This document shows positions 1 to 5,794 of a stretch of DNA of 8,647 nt, piece by piece (positions within the stretch are counted from its first letter, which is position 1; each line of letters starts with the position of its first letter). Source of the stretch: Chloroflexota bacterium (lineage in GTDB: Bacteria; Chloroflexota; Anaerolineae; Fen-1058); the NCBI GenBank assembly GCA_016219235.1, contig JACRBO010000405.1, forward strand, positions 1 to 8,647, read 5' to 3'. The notes below the pieces were generated by a model. It saw only the letters and a list, made by a program, of their open reading frames with translations. It made no database searches and was not told where the DNA came from. The translations under genes and the position numbers were made by a program.

Positions 1-1294
1 AAACGCGCAGGTCGTCTCGCAGCGCCGCGGGGGTATCGAAGTACGAAACGTACACAAAGCCCCGACCCACATAATAGCCCAACTCCCACGCCAGCCAGTG
101 ATCGTACAGCACCGTGCCGGACGGCAGCGTCTTGAGAAACATCGCCACCTGATCGATGCCGTCGTTCGCGCCGTGATCGCCACCGATGGGATATTGCGAC
201 TCGGCGGCGGCAGCGGTGAAGGGCAGAGCCACGATGGTGATGATAGCGAGAATGAGGGACGGAGAGATGGAGTGAAGAGGTGAAGAGGTGACAAGGTGAC
301 CAAGCGCTCGCCCGATCAGTACCGCAGCAATCGGCACGAGCAACAGCACGTATCGATCCCAGATCGGGAAGTTGAACAGCCAGTGCAACACAAAAATACC
401 TGATAACCAGAGCAACAATCGCCGCCCTCTGATCGATACACGCAGCACTTGCGGCAAACCGATCAAACTGACAAGGCCCACAATTGGCCCGAAAAAATAA
501 GGCAAGAACGACAGCCAGCCCATCAGGCGCGGGCCAAGTTCGTCCAGAAAGATCAACCGGAGGTCGCCATAGTTGATCGTCTGCTGCTGCCAGAACGGTA
601 ATCCGCCCCGAGCGCGATCCCACGCAAGGACGAGCAGTGTAACGATGCCGAGGCCCAGCGCCAGCCGGAGCAACGACACGCCCTGTTTCCTTGTTTCCTT
701 ATCTACTTGTTTACTAAACACCCAGATCAACGGCGCAAAAAACAGACCTTGAACTTTGGCGGCAAACGACAGGCCTAATAGAATGCCCGCCCAACCCGAA
801 CGCCCGCGCGAGGCCGCGACCAGTGAGGCCAGCCCGAACATGATCATCATCGGGTCAAGAAACGCCGTAGGGGCGAAAGAAATCGCGAAAGGGGAGAGGG
901 CGAATAGCAGAGGAGGTAGTAGATTAGTAAATTGGTCAATTGGTAAATTAGTCAACGGGTCAACTGGTTGACTGGTTACCGATTGACCAATCACTAATCT
1001 ACCAGTTCCTAATCTACTAATCCCTAATCTCCACACCAGAACCACACTTACCACACTCGCGATCAGATTTGGCACACGCGCCGCGAGTTCCGATTGGCCG
1101 AAGACGTAGAAACTGATCGCGTTGAGGTAGATCAGCAGCGGCGGCTTGTCGATGGGCACACCCGTCAACAACGGGTTCTCGCCGCGCGCGACGGTCAGCG
1201 ACCACGTGCTGAACAACGCCTCGTCAGGATGAAAGCGATTGTCATACAGCGGGCCAAGTCGCAGCACGAAGGCCAGCAGGCAGATCGCCAACAT
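1..1294 (-). CDS. Family-39-type (PMT/ArnT-like) membrane glycosyltransferase, 3' end outside window
   Basis: Probable integral-membrane glycosyltransferase that moves a sugar from a polyprenyl-phosphate donor to a protein, lipid or cell-wall acceptor on the outer membrane face. About 430 codons are open with no stop, running off the left edge. The N-terminus has a short helix (residues 2-17), then the first extracytoplasmic loop with RFHPDEALFS; D24/E25 sit where the catalytic acid lies in GT39/GT83 enzymes. IDKPPLLIYL (48-57) and ELAARVPNLI (69-78) follow, both typical of PMT_2-type proteins, then many hydrophobic segments. The ATG at 1294 leads straight into the first helix, but no ribosome binding site precedes it because the upstream DNA is a heptamer array. 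An in-frame ATG at 1342 lies inside that array and is less likely. Three short-repeat arrays are translated in loops near residues 88-130, 192-204 and 332-345. The family assignment is firm; the substrate is unknown. Confidence 0.85.
   Translation of the reverse strand, partial: MLAICLLAFVLRLGPLYDNRFHPDEALFSTWSLTVARGENPLLTGVPIDKPPLLIYLNAISFYVFGQSELAARVPNLIASVVSVVLVWRLGISRLGTGRLVIGQSVTSQPVDPLTNLPIDQFTNLLPPLLFALSPFAISFAPTAFLDPMMIMFGLASLVAASRGRSGWAGILLGLSFAAKVQGLFFAPLIWVFSKQVDKETRKQGVSLLRLALGLGIVTLLVLAWDRARGGLPFWQQQTINYGDLRLIFLDELGPRLMGWLSFLPYFFGPIVGLVSLIGLPQVLRVSIRGRRLLLWLSGIFVLHWLFNFPIWDRYVLLLVPIAAVLIGRALGHLVTSSPLHSISPSLILAIITIVALPFTAAAAESQYPIGGDHGANDGIDQVAMFLKTLPSGTVLYDHWLAWELGYYVGRGFVYVSYFDTPAALRDDLRV
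243..301. repeat. Third octamer array inside the glycosyltransferase gene
   Basis: On the plus strand the units ATGGAGTG, AAGAGGTG, AAGAGGTG and ACAAGGTG lie at exact 8-bp spacing (267-298). More decayed units of the same period can be traced back to about 243. The clear part encodes HLVTSSPLHSIS (about residues 334-345) just before a hydrophobic segment. The clear units are well supported; the decayed end is a judgement. Confidence 0.6.
684..719. repeat. Short octamer array inside the glycosyltransferase gene
   Basis: On the minus strand four 8-bp units follow one another: GTAAACAA, GTAGATAA, GGAAACAA and GGAAACAG. They encode about 12 polar residues (SKQVDKETRKQG) between the hydrophobic segment FFAPLIW and the next helix, RLALGLGIVTLLVLAW. 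The array is AT-richer than the surrounding gene and in frame. The unit differs from that at 906-1032, but the 8-bp period is the same. Confidence 0.7.
906..1032. repeat. Inverted array of degenerate octamers inside the glycosyltransferase gene
   Basis: About fifteen consecutive 8-bp units fill this stretch. On the minus strand the first half uses units like AGATTAGT and the second half units like ACCAGTTG or ACTAATCT, so the halves are roughly complementary, with symmetry about position 965 (GTCAA-CTGG-TTGAC at 959-972). It is translated in frame as about 40 low-complexity residues (RLGISRLGTGRLVIGQ and onward) between the helix ending VVSVVLVW and the conserved LLFALSPF. Most relatives have only a short loop there, as far as I know the family. 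No target duplication or transposase is visible. Confidence 0.8.
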
Positions 1295-1297
1295 GAC

Positions 1298-1416
1298 GAG
1301 TGACGATTGACGATTGACGGTTGACGGCCGATCACTGACCATTGATGACTCTTCACTTATCACTCGTCACTCATCACTCGTCACTCATCACGCAGCACTC
1401 ATCACTCGTCATCATC
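1298..1416. repeat. Degenerate heptamer array in a divergent intergenic region
   Basis: About seventeen 7-bp units stand in a row. The left part uses GATTGAC-like units and the right part CACTCGT/CACTCAT units in near-perfect alternation. Parts of the two ends are complementary (GAGTGACGA against TCGTCACTC). The array starts four bases from the glycosyltransferase ATG, so it forms that gene's whole untranslated leader, and it ends about 60 bp before the plus-strand methyltransferase. It belongs to the same kind of short-unit array as 6154-6255. Not a CRISPR: units are contiguous, with no spacers. Confidence 0.8.
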
Positions 1417-1441
1417 GACCGAAGTCTACCACACCCGCTCG

Positions 1442-1450
1442 TGGTATCAT
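1442..1450 (+). promoter_or_regulatory. Candidate extended -10 promoter for the methyltransferase-asparaginase unit
   Basis: TGGTATCAT reads as an extended -10 element (TGn followed by TATCAT, one mismatch to TATAAT), about 29 bp before the start codon at 1479. No convincing -35 hexamer lies 17 bp upstream, which is tolerable for the extended type. It sits in the only non-repetitive part of this divergent region. Confidence 0.4.
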
Positions 1451-1466
1451 TGCCCCACTCGATTCC

Positions 1467-1472
1467 AAGGAG
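1467..1472 (+). promoter_or_regulatory. Ribosome binding site fixing the methyltransferase start
   Basis: AAGGAG lies six bases before the ATG at 1479. This favours that start over an in-frame ATG at 1314, whose 55 extra codons would be translated heptamer array. Confidence 0.8.
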
Positions 1473-1478
1473 TCACCC

Positions 1479-2525
1479 ATGTCTGCTCTATCGCCCTTTG
1501 CCACGGCCCTCGTCGGCAGCTTTCCCCACCTCGACGGCGCGGCTATCAGCCGCCGCCTCATCGCCGCCTGCGATGTGCCCGTCTGGCCGCAGCTGCCGCG
1601 CCGCACCTTTCGCGAGAACATGTACACGCAGTACACGTTTGGCCTGCCCGGCATCGTCGTCGATGACGCCGCCGAAAAAGTGACCTTCAACACCGCGCAA
1701 GATCTATCGCCCGCGCTGGAAGAATTTTATGCGCGCTACATCGCCGACGACGTTGATTCATTTGCATTGCCGCCCGACTACGCCGCCGGTTTTTACGCGA
1801 TGTTGGACGCGCTGCGTTCAACGCCCGGCGCGTGGGCCAAGGGGCAAGTCACCGGCCCGATCAGTTTTGGGCTGACCGTGATCGATCAAAATTTGCGATC
1901 GGGCCTGTATGACGAGCAACTTGCCGACCCCATCGTGAAGCAACTCGCCATGAATGCGCGCTGGCAAGTTCGGCAGCTCAAGACCGCGCGCGAGGGCGTC
2001 ATCATCTTCGTCGATGAGCCGTACCTTGTATCATTTGGTTCGGCCTTCGTCAGCCTGAGCCGCGAACAGGTCATCGCCTACCTCGACGAAGTCTTCGACG
2101 CCATTCATGCCGAGGGCGCGCTGGCCGGCGTGCATTGCTGCGGCAACACCGATTGGTCGGTGCTGCTGGCAACCAAAGTCGATATTCTCAACCTCGATGC
2201 CTATGGCTTCATCGAACATCTCGCGCTGTATCCCGACGAAGTACGCGCCTTCATCGATCGCGGCGGCCTGATCGCGTGGGGCATCGTGCCGAATAACGAG
2301 TTGATCACGCAGGTCACCGCGCAATCATTGGCCGATAAACTGCGCGCCGGGTTCGATCTAATCTCAACTAAAGCGGGGGCGCGGGGCGTCACCATCCGAT
2401 CGGCTGAGCTGGCCCAACGGAGCTTGATCGCGCCCAGTTGTGGTCTCGGCTCCACCACGATCGAGATTGCCGAGCGCGTGATCGATACGCTGGCGCAAAC
2501 CGGCGACATTCTTAAACGAGGCTAG
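1479..2525 (+). CDS. Core-MetE / UroD-superfamily cobalamin-type methyltransferase, candidate folate-independent methionine synthase
   Basis: A 348-residue cytoplasmic protein similar to the catalytic C-terminal half of cobalamin-independent methionine synthase (MetE) and to UroD-like corrinoid methyltransferases. Visible features are LVGSFPH near the N-terminus (11-17), FVDEPYL (177-183, the DEP motif of the fold), VHCCGNTDW (218-226) and PSCGLGST (319-326). H219, C221 and C321 match the zinc-binding His-x-Cys plus distal Cys of MetE; these activate the homocysteine thiol. The MetE N-terminal half is absent, as in short 'core MetE' or Mes-type enzymes, which take methyl from corrinoid proteins rather than from polyglutamyl methyl-folate. 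The nearby CODH/ACS maturation genes make a corrinoid iron-sulfur protein a plausible methyl donor (inference). The asparaginase-like gene starts six bases after the stop, so the two probably form an operon. Superfamily is firm, substrate unproven; a decarboxylase role is unlikely with these zinc ligands. Confidence 0.75.
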   Translation: MSALSPFATALVGSFPHLDGAAISRRLIAACDVPVWPQLPRRTFRENMYTQYTFGLPGIVVDDAAEKVTFNTAQDLSPALEEFYARYIADDVDSFALPPDYAAGFYAMLDALRSTPGAWAKGQVTGPISFGLTVIDQNLRSGLYDEQLADPIVKQLAMNARWQVRQLKTAREGVIIFVDEPYLVSFGSAFVSLSREQVIAYLDEVFDAIHAEGALAGVHCCGNTDWSVLLATKVDILNLDAYGFIEHLALYPDEVRAFIDRGGLIAWGIVPNNELITQVTAQSLADKLRAGFDLISTKAGARGVTIRSAELAQRSLIAPSCGLGSTTIEIAERVIDTLAQTGDILKRG

Positions 2526-2530
2526 CTGCC

Positions 2531-3013
2531 ATGAAAATCAAAATCTTCGCCGTCGGCGGCACCATCGACAAAATCTACTTCGATCAACTGAGCGAGTATC
2601 AGGTGGGCTTGCCCAATGCTCAGGAAATTCTCGACGCGCTGCCGATCGCCTTCGAGTACGAGATCGAATCGCTGTTGCGCAAGGACAGCCTGGACATGAA
2701 TGACGCCGATCGGCAGTTGGTGTCCGAGCACGTGGCGGCTGATTCGTGCGCGAAGATCATCCTCACGCACGGTACCGACACCATGATCGACACGGCGAAG
2801 AGACTAAGCACTATTCCCGGCAAGTGCATCGTGCTGACCGGCGCGATGGAACCCGCGCGCTTCAAGTCCAGCGATGCGGTCTTCAACGTGGGTGTAGCCG
2901 TAGGCGCGGTGTCGTCGCTGCCCGACGGCGTATACATCGCTATGAACGGTCGCATCTTCGATCCGTTCAGGTGCCGCAAAAACCGCGACAAGCGGATGTT
3001 TGAGGAACTGTAG
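2531..3013 (+). CDS. Short single-domain L-asparaginase-like protein
   Basis: A 160-residue protein equal to the N-terminal catalytic domain of asparaginases/glutaminases, which hydrolyse an amide side chain to the acid and ammonia. It has GGTID (residues 9-13, nucleophile candidate T11), ILTHGTDTM (77-85, T82/D83 of the second catalytic motif) and LTGAMEPARFKSSDA (102-116, K112). The C-terminal domain, which completes the active site of full asparaginases (about 330 residues), is missing. Stand-alone proteins of about 160 residues ending in an FDP...RKNR segment, as here, are a known group of uncertain activity, so this is probably complete rather than truncated. No signal peptide, so cytoplasmic. 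It follows the methyltransferase stop closely and is probably co-transcribed. Its last codons, CTG TAG, lie in the terminus of the palindromic element at 3007. Confidence 0.8.
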   Translation: MKIKIFAVGGTIDKIYFDQLSEYQVGLPNAQEILDALPIAFEYEIESLLRKDSLDMNDADRQLVSEHVAADSCAKIILTHGTDTMIDTAKRLSTIPGKCIVLTGAMEPARFKSSDAVFNVGVAVGAVSSLPDGVYIAMNGRIFDPFRCRKNRDKRMFEEL

Positions 3014-3077
3014 GGGCGAGGCTTGCCCTCGCCCACGGCGGCCACAAGCGGGCAACCGCAAGGGTTGTCCCTACAGT
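3007..3077. repeat. MITE-like palindromic element between convergent genes, likely bidirectional terminator
   Basis: A 71-bp element bounded by perfect 9-bp inverted repeats, ACTGTAGGG at the left and CCCTACAGT at the right. Inside are two hairpins: GGGCGAGG/CCTCGCCC (3014-3021 and 3027-3034) and GGGCAACC against GGTTGTCC (3050-3057 and about 3063-3070), separated by a short GC-rich spacer. The termini overlap both flanking genes: CTGTAG at the left is the last sense codon and stop of the asparaginase-like gene, and the complementary CTGTAG at the right does the same for the minus-strand ATPase gene. The paired hairpins could end transcription both ways, although no strong U-tract follows. 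It encodes nothing; a transposase acting in trans would be needed if it is mobile. Confidence 0.75.
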
Positions 3078-3856
3078 ATTTTCTGCATCATCTTCGCCAC
3101 CGCCTGATACAGTGGCGAATCAATCCCCAATTCCACCAGCGGCCGCGCGCTGAATTCAAATTCCTTCGCGCCTTCGTCGTGCGGCACTGTGCCCAATAGC
3201 GGAATGTCCAACTGCTGAATGCGCGCCATCAGGGGCGCGGGCACGTCGCCCGTCAAGTCATTCAAAATCAGATATGAATTATCGATGTGAATGTCCAGTT
3301 CTTTGCGGAAGCCCGCGATGCGCTCCGCCGCCACGATGCCGCGCTGCGTGGGATCGGTGACGATGAGCAAGTGCTGCACATCACGCGTGGTGCGGCGGCT
3401 AAGGTGCTCCATGCCCGCCTCGTTGTCGATGACGACGTAGGCGTAGTTCTTGCTCAAAGCGTCGATGACTTCGCGCAGGTTATGATTCACCGCGCAGTAA
3501 CAGCCTTGCCCCTCGCCGCGCCCCATCGCGATGAGATCGAACTTGCCGCCTTCAGCCAGTGACGATCGAATGTGGTAGTCCAGATACTCGCGCTTGGACG
3601 TACCGCCCGGCAGTGCGCCCATCGCCGCGCCCGCGCCGAGTAACGACTCTTTCACCTGCGATAACATATCCTCGCGGATGTCGCCCACAGTCCAATCCAG
3701 ATCAAGCCCCAACACCATGTTGAGATTGCTGCTGGGATCGGCATCGATCGCCAGCACCGCGCCCGGTTGCGACTCGCTGAGATACTTAATCACCATCGCG
3801 GAGATCGTGGTCTTGCCCACGCCGCCTTTACCCGCTAATGCAATCGTTGTTGTCAT
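3071..3856 (-). CDS. cooC: CooC-family nickel chaperone ATPase, ACS-associated (AcsF-like) branch
   Basis: A 261-residue cytoplasmic P-loop ATPase of the MinD/ParA class. CooC proteins dimerise on ATP, hold one Ni(II) at a Cys-x-Cys site and help load nickel into carbon monoxide dehydrogenase; the AcsF branch serves acetyl-CoA synthase. Visible are the deviant Walker A GKGGVGKTT (residues 9-17), AIDADPSSNL (36-45), the metal motif GQGCYCAVN (C119, C121) and VVIDNEAGMEHLSRRTT (141-157) as the Walker B/switch region. The CYC context and the NEAGMEHLSRRTT run differ from the second CooC here and resemble the ACS-linked type (from memory). The ATG at 3856 is chosen because GGAG sits five bases before it; a GTG at 3862 would overlap that site. 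It starts 30 bp after the hydrolase stop and ends in the palindromic element. Family very likely; CODH versus ACS target is inference. Confidence 0.85.
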   Translation of the reverse strand: MTTTIALAGKGGVGKTTISAMVIKYLSESQPGAVLAIDADPSSNLNMVLGLDLDWTVGDIREDMLSQVKESLLGAGAAMGALPGGTSKREYLDYHIRSSLAEGGKFDLIAMGRGEGQGCYCAVNHNLREVIDALSKNYAYVVIDNEAGMEHLSRRTTRDVQHLLIVTDPTQRGIVAAERIAGFRKELDIHIDNSYLILNDLTGDVPAPLMARIQQLDIPLLGTVPHDEGAKEFEFSARPLVELGIDSPLYQAVAKMMQKIL

Positions 3857-3886
3857 ATTCACTCCAGTAGATAGAAGACGAGAAAC

Positions 3887-4909
3887 CTAAGGCAACTGCT
3901 GCGCTAACAACCATTCAAACAAGGCCGAATCGTCGTAGGCCAGCGCCCACGACGCGCGATGATCGGTCGCTGGATACAGCGTGAATTTCACGTCGCTGCC
4001 ACACTTTTTCAAAGCATCCACCATCAATTGCGATTTCTTCGGCAGCACGATATCGTCCTGCTCGCCGTGAAAGACCCAGATCGGCATGTCTTTCAGGGCA
4101 CAGATGTTCCGCGGGATCGAATCGTTTTCGGAGTTCCAGCCGCCCGCGATGGGTGCCACTGCCGCAAAGCGATCGGGATACCGGATAGTCATCGCCCATG
4201 CGCCAAAGCCACCCATGCTCAAACCGGTCAAATACTCTCGTCTGGGATTAACCGCGAAATTCGCTTGAACGTAATCCAGTAAAGCGGCCACCCGATCGAG
4301 TTCGGCCCCCCACCACACGACGTCTTCCGGCGCTTGCGGCGACACCACAATGAACGGATAGTCCGCGTCGCCGATCAACAATTCCGGCAAGCCGGTAGCT
4401 GCCACCATGGCCGGATCAGCGCCGTTCTCGCTTGAACCGTGCAGGAACAAAATCAACGGCCAGGTCTGCGCCGGATCCTGCCCGTAAGCGCGCGGCAAGT
4501 ATAGCAGAAAACCCATGGTAAATGACTGTGTGACGCCGCCGGTGCTCACCGTTTGCAGCGTCATCGAATACGGGTGCTGTCCGATCTGAGGATCGATGGC
4601 AAGCGGCGGCGGCACAATCTCCGGCGTTGCCGTCGGAACGTCTGTCGCTGGAATTTCGGTCGGCGGAATCGCGGTCGCGGTTGGTTCCGGCGTGAAGGTC
4701 GCCGTCGGTTCAACCGTAGCCGTTGGCTCCGGTGTCGAGGTCGATGTGCTCGTCGCCGTCGGCGCAGGTGTGCCGACGGGCGTGGCCGTGAAAACGGGGA
4801 TGGGCGTCCGGGTCACAGACCCTGCCGCCGGCGTGAGCGCCGACCGGCCACAGGCGGCCAGCAGCATGGCCGCGATCACGAGACTCAGCCATCGAGTGTG
4901 TTTGCGCAT
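3887..4909 (-). CDS. Secreted lipoprotein alpha/beta-hydrolase (esterase / PHB-depolymerase-like)
   Basis: A 340-residue predicted lipoprotein. It starts with a basic n-region, a hydrophobic core and a lipobox, MLLAAC (residues 15-20), so Cys20 would be lipidated. A low-complexity linker of Thr, Pro, Ala and Glu (about 34-100) follows, of the type that tethers extracellular domains to the surface. The hydrolase domain (about 110-340) has LILFLHGSSENG (152-163, oxyanion region), GLSMGGFG (229-236, nucleophile S231), HGEQDDIV (281-288, acid D285 or D286) and ATDHRAS (314-320, H317), a complete triad of the esterase-D / polyhydroxybutyrate-depolymerase-like group. The substrate is probably an extracellular ester or polymer. 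An in-frame start at 4966 would put 19 polar residues before the signal peptide, so 4909 is preferred, though its ribosome binding site is weak. Lying between two cooC genes, it has no evident link to nickel chemistry. Confidence 0.85.
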   Translation of the reverse strand: MRKHTRWLSLVIAAMLLAACGRSALTPAAGSVTRTPIPVFTATPVGTPAPTATSTSTSTPEPTATVEPTATFTPEPTATAIPPTEIPATDVPTATPEIVPPPLAIDPQIGQHPYSMTLQTVSTGGVTQSFTMGFLLYLPRAYGQDPAQTWPLILFLHGSSENGADPAMVAATGLPELLIGDADYPFIVVSPQAPEDVVWWGAELDRVAALLDYVQANFAVNPRREYLTGLSMGGFGAWAMTIRYPDRFAAVAPIAGGWNSENDSIPRNICALKDMPIWVFHGEQDDIVLPKKSQLMVDALKKCGSDVKFTLYPATDHRASWALAYDDSALFEWLLAQQLP

Positions 4910-4959
4910 GAATTCATACCGTTCGTCGGGTTCGATCACGCTGTTTCCACAGACACACA

Positions 4960-4988
4960 AAGACACGGAGAGGACGTCTCCGTGTCTT
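4960..4988. terminator. Strong perfect hairpin downstream of cooC, possible terminator
   Basis: A perfect 12-bp stem, AAGACACGGAGA against TCTCCGTGTCTT, with a 5-base loop (GGACG). It lies 20 bp after the stop of the minus-strand cooC at 5009 and about 50 bp before the lipoprotein start. In the minus direction the tract after the stem is only moderately T-rich (TTGTGTGTCTG), so it may be a weak terminator, an mRNA-stability hairpin or a small palindromic repeat. It marks a break between two transcription segments. Confidence 0.55.
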
Positions 4989-5008
4989 CAACACTTATGG
5001 CGCTCGCG

Positions 5009-5794
5009 CTAAACCCGATCGGTGATCTGCGCCTCAAGGGCTTGCGCCATTTGCCGGGCGGCTTCGCGCAGCGCGGGCACGTAATCATACACGGCCACGC
5101 CCAACCGATCGGCTTCCTGCACCAGCAAATCCGCGCTGAGGAAGCCCAGCACGGGCAGGCCGGGCGTCTCTGATCTGAGGAAAGCGGCCTCGTCTTCATT
5201 GCGGACTTTGTTGCCGACGAGCCACAATCGGGTCAGGCCGATGTCGTTGGCCAGTTGTTTGATCTGCGCGGCTGTGCCTAAACTCCGACGAGTCGGCTCT
5301 ACCACCACGATCATGGCATCGACAAAATCGACGGTCGCGCGGCCCAGATGTTCCACACCCGCGTACATGTCCATGATCAACACGTCTTCTTTGCGAAACA
5401 TGAGGTGGGTGAATAGCGTCTTCAGCATGGCGCTTTCCGGGCAGATGCAGCCGGAGCCGCCCAGATCGACCGACCCCATTTCCAACAGGCGCACGCCGCG
5501 ATGGGCCACCGCAAACCGATCGGGGATGTCGTCGACGCGCGGATTGATCGTGAAGAAGCCGCCGCGGGTGCCGGGCTTCGCGCCCGTGCGTTCCTCGATC
5601 AGTTCGTCCATCTCCGCAATCGGATGCAGCTGCGCACGCAGTTCCGCCGGAAAGCCCAGCGCGCCCGCCAGACACGGCGACGGATCGGCGTCGGCGGCTA
5701 GTACGTTGCGGCCCAGGTCCGCATACGCTTGCGCCAGCAGCGCCGCCAGGGTTGTTTTGCCTACGCCACCTTTGCCGCTTAAAGCGAGTTTCAT
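5009..5794 (-). CDS. cooC: CooC carbon monoxide dehydrogenase nickel-insertion ATPase
   Basis: A 261-residue MinD/ParA-type ATPase close in style to CooC1 of Carboxydothermus. It has MKLALSGKGGVGKTT (residues 1-15, deviant Walker A), AADADPSPCLAGALG (33-47), EMDELIEERTG (61-71), INPRVDD (83-89), the metal-binding motif GGSGCICPE (C116, C118), MDMYAGVEHLGRAT (141-154, Walker B/switch) and VGNKVRN (193-199). Those motifs stand in the same order in CODH-linked CooC, which binds Ni(II) between two subunits and delivers it to the CODH C-cluster in the cytoplasm. Its ATG overlaps the stop of the HdrC-like gene in an ATGA arrangement, so the two are translationally coupled. A GGAG lies ten bases upstream, inside that gene. 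No CODH structural gene is in the window. Confidence 0.9.
   Translation of the reverse strand: MKLALSGKGGVGKTTLAALLAQAYADLGRNVLAADADPSPCLAGALGFPAELRAQLHPIAEMDELIEERTGAKPGTRGGFFTINPRVDDIPDRFAVAHRGVRLLEMGSVDLGGSGCICPESAMLKTLFTHLMFRKEDVLIMDMYAGVEHLGRATVDFVDAMIVVVEPTRRSLGTAAQIKQLANDIGLTRLWLVGNKVRNEDEAAFLRSETPGLPVLGFLSADLLVQEADRLGVAVYDYVPALREAARQMAQALEAQITDRV

Noticed and set aside
1298..1416. CRISPR array
   Set aside because: Units are 7 bp and contiguous, with no spacers; no cas gene is present. The same holds for the arrays at 906-1032 and 6154-6255.
1314..1478. N-terminal extension of the methyltransferase frame by 55 residues
   Set aside because: The extension is translated heptamer array with no homology. 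AAGGAG lies six bases before the ATG at 1479, and GSFPH-type sequence begins right after that start.
2531..3013. Asparaginase truncated by the palindromic element
   Set aside because: Stand-alone proteins of this length ending just after the FDP...RKNR segment are known, and only the last codons fall in the element, so it is probably full-length.
3860..3862. GTG start for the AcsF-like CooC
   Set aside because: It overlaps the GGAG that is ideally spaced for the ATG at 3856.
4553..5173. Long plus-strand open frames over the lipoprotein gene
   Set aside because: They are antisense shadows of the GC-rich Thr/Pro linker (Arg- or Gly/Val-rich translations) and conflict with a clear lipobox and catalytic triad on the minus strand.
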